This document shows, in pieces, positions 1 to 9,566 of a DNA stretch of 64,000 nucleotides. A program made the position numbers and the translations under genes. This DNA is from Pseudoalteromonas ruthenica. GTDB lineage: Bacteria > Pseudomonadota > Gammaproteobacteria > Enterobacterales > Alteromonadaceae. The stretch lies in NCBI RefSeq assembly GCF_008808095.1, contig NZ_CP023396.1:1674001-1738000 (forward strand), written 5' to 3'. Each line of letters begins with the position of its first letter. The first letter of the stretch is position 1. Below the pieces are notes generated by a model, which was not told where the DNA came from, made no database searches, and saw only the letters and a list, made by a program, of their open reading frames with translations.

Positions 1-132
1 TAGATCACCCCTAAATTAAACGTCTCGACATGCTAGCAACACCCTTTTAACAGATCAGCAATAATTACAATCATTCACAAATTGCGTCCTTTTAATCACG
101 CTTATAGAACCGATAGTGAATGCACTTAGGCA

Positions 133-1017
133 TTATTTCAGTTGCGCCGCCAATTGCCAACATGCACCGAGTACTGATTCACTTAAACGGCGCTGTTGCG
201 CGACTAAACCTATTTCAAAGGGCGGTGGCGCATTGTCCACATTTAAGATCTGCACGCTCTGTGCAAATGGGCTATTTTCTAACACCACCTGAGGAATTAG
301 CGCAACACCCAACCCCAAAGATACCATAGAGACCAACGCCTCGTGACCGCTGACTTGCGCATAAATAGGCGGTTGTATACGCCGCTTTCGCCACCAGCTG
401 ATTAGTCGGGTACGGTTCTCTCCTTGCTCAGGAATAATAAAAGGCAGTTGCTGCCAAGGAATGGAAGGTGAGTTAGCCACTTGACGACTGATATCGCACG
501 GTGTTTTAGGAGCAATAAATACTAATTGCGACCACCCTAGGCGGCGAAAGGCAATTTGCGCGGGTAACTTCGCTGGTTTAGCGGCGATAGCCATATCTTC
601 ATGGTGATCCAACACACGTTCTAACGCATAAGCAGGGTCGCCGGTATGCAGCTTTACTTCGACGCCGCAATAACGTTCGCGCACAGCACTTAATAACGGG
701 TGTAAAAAACTATACGCGGCACTGACCGAGCAATAAATACTCAGCGCTCCTTGGAGCTCCTTCGCACCATGTAAACTAGCCTTTAGCTGTTGCCACTGCA
801 TCAACGTATTTTTCGCGTAGGTGATGAAATGCTCACCGGCATCGCTCAGCGCCACTTGACGATTGTCTCTGATAAACAACTTGGCACCTAACAGCTGCTC
901 TAACTGCTTTATATTACGACTCAGCGTCGGTGCACTGATATAGCAGCGTTCACTGGCACGGCCAAAATGCAAGGTCTCCGCCAAGGCTAAAAAATATTCC
1001 AACTGTTTATGATGCAT
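133..1017 (-). CDS. ilvY: LysR-type regulator IlvY
   Basis: Transcriptional activator of ilvC, expected to respond to acetolactate/acetohydroxybutyrate. The N-terminal winged helix-turn-helix (about residues 1-60) has the IlvY-like sequence LAETLHFGRASERC, followed by a LysR substrate-binding domain; the length of about 294 aa is usual for the family. It is divergent from ilvC with 132 nt between starts, the classic ilvY/ilvC arrangement. An in-frame codon at 1032 would add five residues, but the ATG at 1017 is preferred: GGAAAG lies just upstream of it, and the 1032 codon falls inside a dyad that looks like a LysR-type box. Confidence 0.93.
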   Translation of the reverse strand: MHHKQLEYFLALAETLHFGRASERCYISAPTLSRNIKQLEQLLGAKLFIRDNRQVALSDAGEHFITYAKNTLMQWQQLKASLHGAKELQGALSIYCSVSAAYSFLHPLLSAVRERYCGVEVKLHTGDPAYALERVLDHHEDMAIAAKPAKLPAQIAFRRLGWSQLVFIAPKTPCDISRQVANSPSIPWQQLPFIIPEQGENRTRLISWWRKRRIQPPIYAQVSGHEALVSMVSLGLGVALIPQVVLENSPFAQSVQILNVDNAPPPFEIGLVAQQRRLSESVLGACWQLAAQLK

Positions 1018-1031
1018 ATTACTTTCCAGCA

Positions 1032-1046
1032 TTTCATATTATGAAA
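1032..1046. promoter_or_regulatory. LysR-type box in ilvY-ilvC intergenic region
   Basis: TTTCAT-ATT-ATGAAA is a perfect 6-bp inverted repeat with a 3-nt spacer and contains the T-N11-A signature of LysR-type regulators. It sits 14 nt upstream of the ilvY ATG at 1017 and about 100 nt upstream of ilvC, where an autoregulatory and activating IlvY site would be expected. Assignment to IlvY is by position only. Confidence 0.5.
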
Positions 1047-1149
1047 CACAGTAATACAAATATATCATTTTACGCAACATAAAAAGTGACCTACATTCTC
1101 TAGCAATGACTTTTCAAAGTGCAGCAATTTTTTATTCAAGGATTTAACC

Positions 1150-2622
1150 ATGGCAAACTATTTCAATACCCTGTCTCTGCGAGAGCAATTGGCTCAATTA
1201 GGTCAATGCGAATTTATGGACAGCAGTGAGTTCAGCGACGGTGTCGATGCATTAGTGGGGAAGAAACTCGTGATTGTCGGTTGTGGTGCGCAGGGACTCA
1301 ACCAAGGCCTTAATCTCCGTGACTCAGGTTTGAACGTAAGCTATGCACTGCGTGATTCTGCTATTGAACAACAGCGTCAATCATTTTTAAATGCCAGTGA
1401 AAACGGCTTTATCGTCGGGACTTACGAGGAGCTGATCCCAGACGCTGATTTAGTGCTTAACCTAACGCCAGATAAGCAACATAGCAGCGTCGTGGAAAAG
1501 GTCATGCCACTGATGAAACAAGGCGCAACTTTGGCCTATTCTCATGGCTTTAATATCGTTGAGGAAGGTCAACAAATTCGCGATGACATCACCGTGATCA
1601 TGGTGGCGCCGAAATGCCCGGGCTCTGAGGTACGAGAGGAATACAAACGTGGTTTTGGTGTCCCTACACTCATTGCTGTACACCCAGAAAACGACCCTGA
1701 AGGCAAAGGTTTAACACAAGCGAAGGCCTATGCGGCAGGCACCGGAGGCGATCGCGCTGGGGTGTTGCTGTCTTCTTTTGTCGCCGAGGTAAAATCCGAC
1801 TTGATGGGCGAGCAAACTATTTTGTGTGGCATGTTACAAACCGGTTCACTATTGTGCTTTGATAAAATGGTCGAAAAAGGCATTGACGCTGGTTACGCAT
1901 CCAAGCTCATCCAATATGGCTGGGAAGTGATCACCGAAGCCCTTAAACATGGTGGCGTTACCAACATGCTCGACCGCTTAAGTAACCCTGCCAAGTTGAA
2001 AGCCTTTGCTTTAAGTGAGGAGCTTAAAACGATTATGCGCCCGCTCTATAACAAGCACATGGATGACATTATCAGCGGCGAATTCTCCAAAGGCATGATG
2101 GCCGATTGGGCCGAAGACGACACTAAATTACTTAATTGGCGCGAGCAAACAGCGCAATCCGCCTTTGAAAAACAACAAAATAGTGACGTGGAAATAGCTG
2201 AACAAGAGTTTTTCGACAATGGAATTTTAATGGTTGCCATGGTGAAAGCCGGCGTTGAGCTGGCGTTCGAAACGATGACTGCAGCGGGTATCAAAGCAGA
2301 GTCTGCGTATTATGAGTCACTGCACGAAACACCATTGATAGCCAACACCATTGCACGGAAGAAGCTCTACGAAATGAACCGCACTATCTCTGATACGGCA
2401 GAGTATGGCTGCTACCTATACAACCATGCTTGCTTGCCATTACTGCAACCCTTTATGGCGAATATTGACACCGACGTCATCGGTCGAGGCCTAGATAGCC
2501 AAGATTTAGGCGTTGATAACCAAGCGCTGATCCAAGTCAATGATGCACTGCGCGCTCACCCGGTCGAGCAAGTTGGTGGTGTACTGCGAGGCTATATGTC
2601 GGCCATGAAGAAAATTGTATAA
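1150..2622 (+). CDS. ilvC: Ketol-acid reductoisomerase, class II
   Basis: NADPH- and Mg-dependent isomeroreductase of isoleucine/valine biosynthesis, converting acetolactate or acetohydroxybutyrate to the dihydroxy acid. At 490 aa it has the long class II form typical of enterobacteria, with a duplicated C-terminal knotted domain, rather than the roughly 330 aa class I form. The N-terminal Rossmann motif GCGAQG lies near residue 44, and the family signature [11 protein letters not shown] lies near residue 155. The ATG is preceded by AAGGA at a 7-nt spacing. Regulation by divergent IlvY is likely. A strong terminator follows the stop. Confidence 0.98.
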   Translation: MANYFNTLSLREQLAQLGQCEFMDSSEFSDGVDALVGKKLVIVGCGAQGLNQGLNLRDSGLNVSYALRDSAIEQQRQSFLNASENGFIVGTYEELIPDADLVLNLTPDKQHSSVVEKVMPLMKQGATLAYSHGFNIVEEGQQIRDDITVIMVAPKCPGSEVREEYKRGFGVPTLIAVHPENDPEGKGLTQAKAYAAGTGGDRAGVLLSSFVAEVKSDLMGEQTILCGMLQTGSLLCFDKMVEKGIDAGYASKLIQYGWEVITEALKHGGVTNMLDRLSNPAKLKAFALSEELKTIMRPLYNKHMDDIISGEFSKGMMADWAEDDTKLLNWREQTAQSAFEKQQNSDVEIAEQEFFDNGILMVAMVKAGVELAFETMTAAGIKAESAYYESLHETPLIANTIARKKLYEMNRTISDTAEYGCYLYNHACLPLLQPFMANIDTDVIGRGLDSQDLGVDNQALIQVNDALRAHPVEQVGGVLRGYMSAMKKIV

Positions 2623-2643
2623 CCCTTTCGCTTGTTAGAAGCC

Positions 2644-2674
2644 AAGCCCAGCTGCTTTGCACTGGGCTTTTTTT
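2644..2674 (+). terminator. Intrinsic terminator of ilvC
   Basis: AAGCCCAG pairs with CTGGGCTT across a short loop and is followed by a run of seven T residues. Confidence 0.9.
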
Positions 2675-2725
2675 ATTGCAGCGGGTAGAATTATCTTAAC
2701 CTACTTATTGTTGCCCTAAAGTTGT

Positions 2726-4639
2726 ATGAAGCTAGCTCAACTCACAATTCGCCAAAAAGTCACGCTACTGGCCTCGTTTATTGCCATCGTAGTGGCGGCC
2801 ATTATTGGCTCCATTTCACTGTATAGTGCTAAACAGGCTATTGCCGAGCGCATGCTCCACTCCGAGTTACCCGCTAAAGTAGAAGCCATTAATAACCATA
2901 TCAGTAACGAGATTAACACCCTGCTCAATGCCAGTGAGCAGCTAGCTAGCAGCGCTATGGTGGCGCGTTGGGCGCAAACCCAAGGACGCGCCGATGACGC
3001 CCTGCTAATTCAGCAGTTGCAACAAGTCGCACAACAATATGATTTAGCCACTGCCTCTTGGGCTAACCGCAACAGCGGCGAATATTGGAATCAAGACGGC
3101 TTTTTACGCGTCCTCACTGCTGAGCAAGACGGCTGGTTTTTTGCTTTTAAAGACAGTGCACAGCCCCGCTCTATCAGCATTTATCAAGAAGCCCCAGGGG
3201 ACGTGAAAATGTTCGTCAATTACCAGCAAGTCGGCGGACTTGGACTGTCTGGCCTGGCGAAAAGTATTGATGACATGCAGCAGATGCTCGAGCGCTTCAC
3301 AATCGAAAAGTCTGGCTTTGTGTATGTAGTTAACAGCCAAGGCTTAGTGCAGCTGCACCCTGACGCAGCACTGGTCGCCAAAGCTACCCTAGAAGATATT
3401 TATCAACAACCGGTAAGCACAGCGCTACTGGGCAATGAGTTTGCGATCACTGAACTCAACCTGCACCAAAGTGACTACTTTGTTGCCGCCAGCCCTATCA
3501 CTAATACCGATTTGTACGTTATTGCCCAAGTCCCTACAGATGAAGTCTTTGCCAGTGTCAATGCGCTAATGTGGCAGATTGTTATGATTTCCATCGTCGT
3601 TGCAGCGTTAATGTGTGTGGCTGGGTTTGTTTTAGCAACGAATATTACTGCCCCTATTAAAGACATCGCTCGACGCTTTATTGAGCTTGGGCAAGGGCAA
3701 GCACGCTTAGATCATCGTTTTGATACCCTGCGTCAACCCGAGCTGCGCGAGCTCACCAGCGGATTTAATGAGTTTTTATCGAAAATAGACAATGCGATTA
3801 AAGCGGTCGCACAGCAAAGCCAACAGGTCGGCCACAGCGCTAGCGAGTTGCGCCAGCAAGCCGGTGCTCAAGCCAGTTCGCTAGAGGAACAAAAGCAGCA
3901 AACGATCAGTGTAGCAACGGCTGCAAACCAAATGGAAGCCACGGTTGCAGAGATAGCCAACAACGCCGCTAGTGCAGCCTCGCTCACTGCCGAAGGGCAA
4001 CAGCATAATGAGTTTAATCGTACCCAAGTAGCCGATGCACTGGCACAAATAAACAGCCTTGCCCAAGGCGTAGAGCAAATGAGCGAAGAGCTGCAAGAGT
4101 TGGTCGCCAAAACCTCAGAAATATCCGATGTGGTCAGTGCCATAACGGGAATATCCGAGCAAACTAACTTACTGGCGCTAAACGCAGCGATTGAGTCTGC
4201 CCGCGCTGGTGAACACGGCCGAGGCTTTGCCGTTGTCGCTGATGAAGTGCGCGCGTTAGCAAGTAGAACATCTAGCTCCACGGCACAGATTCAACGCACT
4301 ATCGATAGCCTTAACGACTCTGCCAACAATATGGTGGCGCGTATGGAGCAAGCCCGTTCAGGCGCGCTGCGCAGTGTTGAAATTATGGAGCAAAGCAGCA
4401 CCCTGCTAAATGATAACGCCAAAGCTAGCGAACAAATTAACGACATTACCACTATTATTGCCACCGCGACGGAAGAGCAAAGCTCGGTAATGAGTGATGT
4501 GAGCCGACAAGTTGAACTGATCAGCAGTGCCAGTGACGCTATCGCCATGCAAAGCGCCGATGTGAAAGCCACAGTCACGACCTTGCACGAATGTGCAGAG
4601 CAGCTTGATGCGTTAGTGGCAAGCTTTGATAAGCGCTAA
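2726..4639 (+). CDS. Methyl-accepting chemotaxis protein (Cache-HAMP-MA)
   Basis: Membrane chemoreceptor signalling to CheA/CheW. Order seen: TM1 at about 11-34, a periplasmic Cache-type ligand domain at about 35-280, TM2 at about 283-305, HAMP at about 306-360, then a long coiled-coil signalling domain. The highly conserved hairpin tip is visible at about 476-512 ([19 protein letters not shown] followed by [15 protein letters not shown]). The length of 637 aa is normal for this class. The C terminus has no CheR/CheB-tethering pentapeptide. The ligand cannot be inferred. The gene stands alone between ilvC and a lipoprotein gene. Confidence 0.95.
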   Translation: MKLAQLTIRQKVTLLASFIAIVVAAIIGSISLYSAKQAIAERMLHSELPAKVEAINNHISNEINTLLNASEQLASSAMVARWAQTQGRADDALLIQQLQQVAQQYDLATASWANRNSGEYWNQDGFLRVLTAEQDGWFFAFKDSAQPRSISIYQEAPGDVKMFVNYQQVGGLGLSGLAKSIDDMQQMLERFTIEKSGFVYVVNSQGLVQLHPDAALVAKATLEDIYQQPVSTALLGNEFAITELNLHQSDYFVAASPITNTDLYVIAQVPTDEVFASVNALMWQIVMISIVVAALMCVAGFVLATNITAPIKDIARRFIELGQGQARLDHRFDTLRQPELRELTSGFNEFLSKIDNAIKAVAQQSQQVGHSASELRQQAGAQASSLEEQKQQTISVATAANQMEATVAEIANNAASAASLTAEGQQHNEFNRTQVADALAQINSLAQGVEQMSEELQELVAKTSEISDVVSAITGISEQTNLLALNAAIESARAGEHGRGFAVVADEVRALASRTSSSTAQIQRTIDSLNDSANNMVARMEQARSGALRSVEIMEQSSTLLNDNAKASEQINDITTIIATATEEQSSVMSDVSRQVELISSASDAIAMQSADVKATVTTLHECAEQLDALVASFDKR

Positions 4640-4680
4640 CACTCATTATTTGTAACAATTTAGCGCCCTAATGCTTGCCT

Positions 4681-4723
4681 CTCGGTCTATAATTAATCAA
4701 TATGTTGTTGATTGTAGACCGAG
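4681..4723 (+). promoter_or_regulatory. Inverted repeat overlapping a TATAAT box
   Basis: CTCGGTCTA (4681-4689) is the exact reverse complement of TAGACCGAG (4715-4723). Inside it, AATCAA (4695-4700) pairs with TTGATT (4708-4713). A perfect TATAAT lies at 4688-4693, so the dyad overlaps a probable -10 element and start point of the lipoprotein-peptidase operon. It could be an operator or a 5' hairpin. No good -35 is seen at the right distance. Confidence 0.4.
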
Positions 4724-4743
4724 GTTTTCGGTAGGAGGTAACA

Positions 4744-5913
4744 ATGCGGTGCTTATCTTTGTTGGCCTTTATATTGTTGTTGGCAGGCTGTAGCAGTACT
4801 GAGCAATCACACCTGCCACCGCCGCCGGTGAATTTGACCTACCACCCCGAGCTTCAAGCCTTGCCTGTTGAAAGCATGGACGATATTTTCAACCTCAACA
4901 GCGATATGAAAGCACAACTCAATCAAGCCTTCGCTTCGCGTTTTGGTGATTTAAGTGCAACCAAACGCTTAATTATGTTCTTACTCAATAATGGCGATAA
5001 GAGTTTGCGTTATCAAAGTGGTGCTACGCTGACTGCTCAGCAGACCTATAACCAGCTCAACGCTAATTGCTTATCCTTGTCTATTTTGGCCTTCAGTATG
5101 GCCGAGCACTTAGGCTTAGAAGGTGAATTTCAACGCGTCCATATCCCCGAGTATTGGGCCCTCGACAAAGGCTACAACCTGCTCACCGGCCATATCAACT
5201 TAAAATTACGCATGCCAAAAGTGCGCCGTAGCGATGTCATTAACCTTTATGACAACCAAGGCGCTATGCTGGTTGACTTTGCGCCAGATATCTCCGGTGA
5301 CAACTTCAAAACCACAACCATCAGCAAAGAGCGTGTAGCAGCAATGTTTTATAACAATAAAGGGGCGGCGGCGTTGGTGAATAACAAGCGTAACGAGGCG
5401 TTCAGTTATTTCCTAGCGGCTACACAGATGGACCCAAGCTACTCTGGCGGGTGGGGTAATCTCGGTATCTTATTTCGGGTGATCGAGGATTATCAGCGCG
5501 CCGAACAAGCGTATGACTATGCCTTATTAGCCGATGCGAACAATAATACAGCAGCGGGTAATTTAGCCATCTTGTATCAACTTACTGGGCGTCAGCAACA
5601 GGCTCAAGAAATTGAAACCGCGTTGGCAAATAAACGCAAAACTAACCCTTATTACCAAGTGGCCCTTGGCAATGAAGACATTGTAAAGAAACAATATAGC
5701 CAAGCTTTAGCGCATTTCCGCAAGGCCCGTGAGTTAGACGGACGCATGCATGAGAGCTACTTTGGACTGGCGCGTACCTATTACCTTATGGGCGATATTA
5801 AAGCCGCACGCAAGCACCTCACAATGGCACATCAGCGCGCGCAGTTTAAGTATGATAAAGAACGCTATCGCGGTAAGCTGGCAGCGCTGAATTTAGTTGC
5901 CAGTAATCGATGA
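4744..5913 (+). CDS. Lipoprotein with transglutaminase-like and TPR domains
   Basis: Function unknown. A type II signal peptide ends in the lipobox LAGC with Cys16 as the lipidation site. Residues about 100-185 resemble the transglutaminase-like/SirB1 fold: ANCLSLSILAF with Cys109, TGHINLKL with His150 and LVDFAPD with Asp178 could form a Cys-His-Asp triad. About 200-380 is a series of tetratricopeptide repeats. A very strong ribosome site (TAGGAGG) precedes the ATG. The stop overlaps the start of the next gene, a secreted M28 peptidase, as ATGA, so the two are probably co-translated. Whether the triad is catalytic is inference. Confidence 0.8.
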   Translation: MRCLSLLAFILLLAGCSSTEQSHLPPPPVNLTYHPELQALPVESMDDIFNLNSDMKAQLNQAFASRFGDLSATKRLIMFLLNNGDKSLRYQSGATLTAQQTYNQLNANCLSLSILAFSMAEHLGLEGEFQRVHIPEYWALDKGYNLLTGHINLKLRMPKVRRSDVINLYDNQGAMLVDFAPDISGDNFKTTTISKERVAAMFYNNKGAAALVNNKRNEAFSYFLAATQMDPSYSGGWGNLGILFRVIEDYQRAEQAYDYALLADANNNTAAGNLAILYQLTGRQQQAQEIETALANKRKTNPYYQVALGNEDIVKKQYSQALAHFRKARELDGRMHESYFGLARTYYLMGDIKAARKHLTMAHQRAQFKYDKERYRGKLAALNLVASNR

Positions 5914-6785
5914 GCAAATACACATGGCTTATTTTGATGTTGTCGCTGAGCTCTGGCGCTTCAGCGACAAACTGGCAAGATGATATCGCCTATTTATCTA
6001 GCCCGGCATTGGCGGGACGAAAAACAGGCTCAGCGCCGAGTAAGCTCGCTCAACAGTATATTGTTCAGCGTCTCACCGAGCTAGGTTATCGCACTGAACG
6101 CGCTGGTTTCTCTTTTACAAGTGGTTTTTTTGCCAACACTCAAGGCATTAACATCTTTACCAGCGAATGCCAAACCCGCTGTTTAGTGATCAGTGCTCAT
6201 TATGATCATCTCGGCCGCCATGGTCAGCGCTATTATCCAGGAGCCAACGATAATGCCTCAGGAGTCGCTGCCCTGCTGTACTTAGCGCAGCAACTGCAAG
6301 CCATGAGAGAGCAAATTATTTTTGTCGCCTTTGATGGCGAAGAGCAAGGCCTGCATGGGGCCAAGCACTTTGTCGAAACTCAGCCTGCGCAGCGCCTGTA
6401 TACAAACTTAAACCTCGACATGCTGAATCTAACCAACGCTCGCAGCAGATTGTTCGTATACGCGCCACATAAAATGTGTGCAGCGGCAAAGCAAAGCTTA
6501 ATCAACAGCCCAGTAAAACTCAGTGTAGTGCGCTCGGGAAGAAGCATTAATCGCCGCTTGGGGAAAAACATCACCGATTGGCGCCGCGCCAGTGATCACT
6601 ATGCCTTTTTGCGCCGAGGGATTGCGGCAATATTTATAACCGCAGCAGAAGATAAGCATTACCACAGCCCTGAAGATACCTTCGAGCATATCAACAAAGC
6701 GCGTTATCAAGCTACGCTGCCCATGCTAGCGCAATTTAGTCGCGCTCTACTCACTAGGCAGTGTCAGGCTGTAGCGCATCCATAA
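5910..6785 (+). CDS. Secreted M28-family zinc aminopeptidase
   Basis: A signal peptide (about 1-19) precedes a single M28 catalytic domain. All co-catalytic zinc ligands and the general base are visible: SAHYDH (His97), GANDNAS (Asp114), FDGEEQG (Glu144/Glu145), LNLDM (Asp170) and YHSPEDT (His252). A periplasmic or secreted aminopeptidase is expected; peptide specificity is unknown. It overlaps the preceding lipoprotein gene by 4 nt (ATGA), and its 3' end overlaps the convergent GIY-YIG gene by 32 nt. At 291 aa it is a compact member lacking the PA or C-terminal domains seen in larger relatives. Confidence 0.92.
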   Translation: MSKYTWLILMLSLSSGASATNWQDDIAYLSSPALAGRKTGSAPSKLAQQYIVQRLTELGYRTERAGFSFTSGFFANTQGINIFTSECQTRCLVISAHYDHLGRHGQRYYPGANDNASGVAALLYLAQQLQAMREQIIFVAFDGEEQGLHGAKHFVETQPAQRLYTNLNLDMLNLTNARSRLFVYAPHKMCAAAKQSLINSPVKLSVVRSGRSINRRLGKNITDWRRASDHYAFLRRGIAAIFITAAEDKHYHSPEDTFEHINKARYQATLPMLAQFSRALLTRQCQAVAHP

Positions 6786-7101
6786 TAGCCGCCGCATAAT
6801 TATCGGTAGTGGCGATAAAATGGGCTTTCGTTGCGCGACGCATTTTTTTTACTTGCCATTCTAGCTTACAGGCGTCACTGCGTGAGCCAACTGGAGTCGC
6901 AAAAATGAGTGATAACGGTCCTTTGCCACGTAAATTCTTAGCCCCTTTACCCTGCTGATGAGCCTCAAAGCGCTTTACAACGTCGTTACTTACGCCTGTG
7001 TACCAATGGTTATGACGTGTCTGTACGATATATAACCACCACCACTGATGACTTTCACTTTCTATAAAACTATTTGCCTTCGCGGCGGTCTGATGTAGCA
7101 T
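6754..7101 (-). CDS. GIY-YIG domain protein (YhbQ-like)
   Basis: A small protein consisting of one GIY-YIG nuclease-like domain: WLYIVQT followed by WYTGVSNDVVKRFEAHQ and a conserved KLEWQVKKM segment. Members of this family are often annotated UPF0213/YhbQ; their cellular role is poorly known. There is an N-terminal extension of about 20 residues before the domain, so the start is uncertain. The 3' end overlaps the end of the convergent M28 peptidase gene. Confidence 0.85.
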   Translation of the reverse strand: MLHQTAAKANSFIESESHQWWWLYIVQTRHNHWYTGVSNDVVKRFEAHQQGKGAKNLRGKGPLSLIFATPVGSRSDACKLEWQVKKMRRATKAHFIATTDNYAAAIMDALQPDTA

Positions 7102-7170
7102 TTGACGCTTTACCTTCAGTGCACAATAGGTATCATGCTAACAATAATTAATAAGGACTGATAAACGAAC

Positions 7171-7533
7171 ATGCAGTGGTTAAAACCGTATTCGCTGGCC
7201 GTAGCCGTAGTTTTGTCATGCAGTATTCTAAGCGCATGCTCTAGTTGGGTCTACCGCATTAACATTCCCCAAGGGAACTTTTTAGAGCAATCTGACGTGG
7301 ATCAGCTTCGCGTTAATATGACCCGCGAGCAAGTGTTGTTCGTGTTGGGTAAACCAGTTGCCGAAGATGCGTTCGACGACGACACTTGGCACTATCTATA
7401 TGTATTTAACTTGGGCCGTAAAAACGAACAACGCAAGCAGCTTACGCTTGAGTTTGAAGACCAAAAACTCGCCCGAGTTATCTCTGACGACTACGAGCAA
7501 CCAGAACAATTTAACACTCCTTTGGAGCAATAA
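7171..7533 (+). CDS. bamE: Outer membrane assembly lipoprotein BamE
   Basis: Small lipoprotein of the Bam complex that supports insertion of beta-barrel proteins. The lipobox LSAC gives Cys23 as lipidation site; the following SmpA/OmlA domain shows the typical GNFL, VNMTREQVLFVLGKP and DTWHYLYVF segments. The length of 120 aa is normal. It lies convergent with the ratA-ratB block, the same neighbourhood as in Escherichia coli (smpB, ratA, ratB, bamE). A bidirectional terminator follows. Confidence 0.96.
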   Translation: MQWLKPYSLAVAVVLSCSILSACSSWVYRINIPQGNFLEQSDVDQLRVNMTREQVLFVLGKPVAEDAFDDDTWHYLYVFNLGRKNEQRKQLTLEFEDQKLARVISDDYEQPEQFNTPLEQ

Positions 7534-7583
7534 ACGCTCATAGGTGATACGTAATAGACTCACAACTTGGACTCTTACGTTGT

Positions 7584-7612
7584 AAAAACGCGGCTTTCAT
7601 GCCGCGTTTTTT
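7584..7612. terminator. Bidirectional terminator between bamE and DUF218 gene
   Basis: ACGCGGC-TTTCAT-GCCGCGT stem-loop with an A run on the left and a T run on the right. It serves bamE on the plus strand and probably the ratA-ratB-DUF218 run on the minus strand. Confidence 0.88.
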
Positions 7613-8171
7613 AATTCCCTGCTCGCCAAGCGGCAATGTTACGCAGCTCCCGAGCCATAACCTTTCGTTCATGAACCAGCAATGCCTGATATTGGCTCGC
7701 ACTCACAGGCGTTTTGCAACCATGGTAAGTTCGTCTGTACTGGCTATATAAAGCGTCAAAAATGCTCGCCACTCGTGCTAAATGAAAACCAGAAGTAACG
7801 ATGTGTAAGCGAGCCCTTGCATGGCTTGCCAACACTGGCTGACTAAGCAATGCATCCTCAAAGGTAAAGCGGCTCATCGTTGGCGCAAGCAGTGCTTTGG
7901 GCTCGACGCCTTGGGTTATTAAGTGCTGCTGTTGAAGCGCACTATGAGCCCAGGGTGATTGATTAAAGTGCTCCCCAAAGCCACCCGTGCACAGCACATG
8001 CGTCTGACCTTGGCTATTTAAACGATGATAGAGCTTAGCCGCATACTCTCCCCGGGCTCGAGCGATGTCACTCAGTTGCCCGAAGCGGTCATTCGGTGCT
8101 CCGAGCACAACCACCACGGCGTAAGAAAGCCCGCCATCAGCGCTTTGCGCGCTATTCTTTGACTTTACCAC
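7611..8171 (-). CDS. DUF218/YdcF-like family protein
   Basis: Single DUF218 domain (ElyC/SanA/YdcF superfamily) beginning at YAVVVVLGAPND and running through CTGGFGEH and the conserved VTSGFHLARVASIF segment. Relatives are linked to envelope or SAM-binding functions, but none can be assigned here. There is no transmembrane segment, unlike SanA and ElyC. The start is a GTG within the 3' end of ratB (20-nt overlap) with a weak ribosome site, so translational coupling is likely. It is the last gene of the ratA-ratB run. Confidence 0.8.
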   Translation of the reverse strand: MVKSKNSAQSADGGLSYAVVVVLGAPNDRFGQLSDIARARGEYAAKLYHRLNSQGQTHVLCTGGFGEHFNQSPWAHSALQQQHLITQGVEPKALLAPTMSRFTFEDALLSQPVLASHARARLHIVTSGFHLARVASIFDALYSQYRRTYHGCKTPVSASQYQALLVHERKVMARELRNIAAWRAGN

Positions 8172-8472
8172 CGGTCACTTTATTGGCGCGCCCCTCTTCT
8201 TTGGCTTTTTCCGCACGACGACGGCGAGCCTCTTTGGGGTCAGCAATAAGTGGGCGATAGATTTCTACCCGGTCACCTTGTTTGAGCTCAGTATCAAGCT
8301 TGCAGGTGCGGTTCCACACCCCTAAGGTTAAGTTCGCCATGTCAATCTCAGGGCACTTGTCAACGATGCCCGACTTCAAAACGGCTTCTTCTGCGGTACT
8401 GCCCTTAGGGATCTCCACCCGTAGGGTGGTGGCTTTGTCCGGCAGTGCAAACACGACTTCGACTTCAATCAT
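8152..8472 (-). CDS. ratB: RnfH/RatB family ubiquitin-like protein
   Basis: Small beta-grasp protein of the UPF0125 family (RatB, also called RnfH). Characteristic pieces: IEVEVVFALPDKATTL at the N terminus, a central VGVWN-like stretch (LGVWNRTCK), and GDRVEIYRPLIADPKEARR near the end, followed by a basic tail. Biochemical role unknown. It overlaps ratA by 4 nt, and the pair is conserved next to smpB and bamE in gammaproteobacteria. Confidence 0.93.
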   Translation of the reverse strand: MIEVEVVFALPDKATTLRVEIPKGSTAEEAVLKSGIVDKCPEIDMANLTLGVWNRTCKLDTELKQGDRVEIYRPLIADPKEARRRRAEKAKEEGRANKVTGGKVKE

Positions 8473-8912
8473 GCCCGCTCCCCATAAACGACCTTGGCTC
8501 GTTGGGTAAACGCTTTTACCATATTTTTAGCTACATCATTGAAAATACGGCCAAAAGCCATTTCCACTAGCTTGCTCGCGAACTCAAACTCCAATTTCAG
8601 GCTGACCTTACAAGCATGCTCATCAAGAGGCTTAAAATGCCAATGACCATGTAAGTGCTTAAAAGGGCCATCCACCAGCTGTAAGGCAATGGTATATGCT
8701 TGCTCATCGAGCTTGTTTTCTGTGGTAAACCACTTTTTTAAACCAGCCTTGGAAATCTCCAGACCGGCACGCATGGTATTGTCTCCCTGAGCAAAGACTT
8801 TCGAGTCGCTACAATGGGGCAAAAACTGCGGGTACGCGTCGACATCATTCACTAAGTCGAACATTTCTTGGCTGCTGTACATGACCAGCGCTGACTTTTC
8901 TATCTGGGGCAT
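8469..8912 (-). CDS. ratA: START-like protein RatA
   Basis: Polyketide-cyclase/START-fold protein (YfjG, coenzyme Q-binding COQ10-like). In E. coli RatA has been described as a toxin that binds 50S subunits; a role in ubiquinone handling is also proposed for the family. Visible family features: QMFDLVNDVDAYPQFLPHC near the N terminus and LEFEFASKLVEMAFGRIFN in the C-terminal helix. The start has a GGAG upstream. It is first in a minus-strand run with ratB and a DUF218 gene and is divergent from smpB. Confidence 0.94.
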   Translation of the reverse strand: MPQIEKSALVMYSSQEMFDLVNDVDAYPQFLPHCSDSKVFAQGDNTMRAGLEISKAGLKKWFTTENKLDEQAYTIALQLVDGPFKHLHGHWHFKPLDEHACKVSLKLEFEFASKLVEMAFGRIFNDVAKNMVKAFTQRAKVVYGERA

Positions 8913-9059
8913 AACCTCTCCTCACAATAGCCGCAATTCTAGCAAGCTTTCTTGAGCGCCCCAAGTACCCTGTGCAAAACCAGAAAACTCCCTTTATTCA
9001 TTGAGCGCTAAGCAAAAAAATGATGTAAATACACAGACAATCAGTATAATGGCGACGTT

Positions 9060-9542
9060 ATGGCAAAGAAAAAAACCGCAAAATCGACCTCAAATACCAT
9101 CGCGCTAAATAAAAAAGCGCGCCATGAGTATTTTTTACACGATAAATTCGAAGCTGGCGTTGAACTACAAGGCTGGGAAGTAAAGAGTATCCGTGCCGGT
9201 AAGGTCAATATCTCGGAAACGTATATTCATATTAAAAACGGTGAAGCGTTTTTATTGGGGAGTCAGATTCAGCCCCTTAATAGTGCTTCGACACACACAG
9301 TGTGTGATCCGATGCGCTATCGCAAGCTGCTATTGAATAAGCGTGAAATTGACCGTCTTATTGGCGCAACCGAACGCGAAGGGTACTCGCTTGTTGCCAC
9401 CGCTATGTATTGGAAAAAATGCTGGGTGAAACTGGAGTTCCACCTCGCCAAAGGTAAGAAAATGCACGATAAACGTGCTGATACCAAAGATAAAGATTGG
9501 GCTCGAGAAAAAGAGCGCACAATGAAACATAAAGTCAGATAA
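9060..9542 (+). CDS. smpB: SsrA-binding protein SmpB
   Basis: tmRNA partner in trans-translation. The sequence has the SmpB hallmarks [26 protein letters not shown] and a basic C-terminal tail ([15 protein letters not shown]). The length of 160 aa is typical. It is divergent from ratA, as in E. coli. The tmRNA gene itself is not in the downstream region. The stop codon overlaps the 5' arm of its terminator. Confidence 0.98.
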   Translation: MAKKKTAKSTSNTIALNKKARHEYFLHDKFEAGVELQGWEVKSIRAGKVNISETYIHIKNGEAFLLGSQIQPLNSASTHTVCDPMRYRKLLLNKREIDRLIGATEREGYSLVATAMYWKKCWVKLEFHLAKGKKMHDKRADTKDKDWAREKERTMKHKVR

Positions 9543-9566
9543 AAGCGAGCTCTAGCTCGCTTTTTT
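9541..9566 (+). terminator. Intrinsic terminator of smpB
   Basis: AAAAGCGAGC-TCTA-GCTCGCTTTT perfect stem followed by further T residues. Confidence 0.92.

Noticed and set aside
120..329. Plus-strand frame at the left edge
   Set aside because: It overlaps the 3' part of ilvY in antisense and has no recognisable product.
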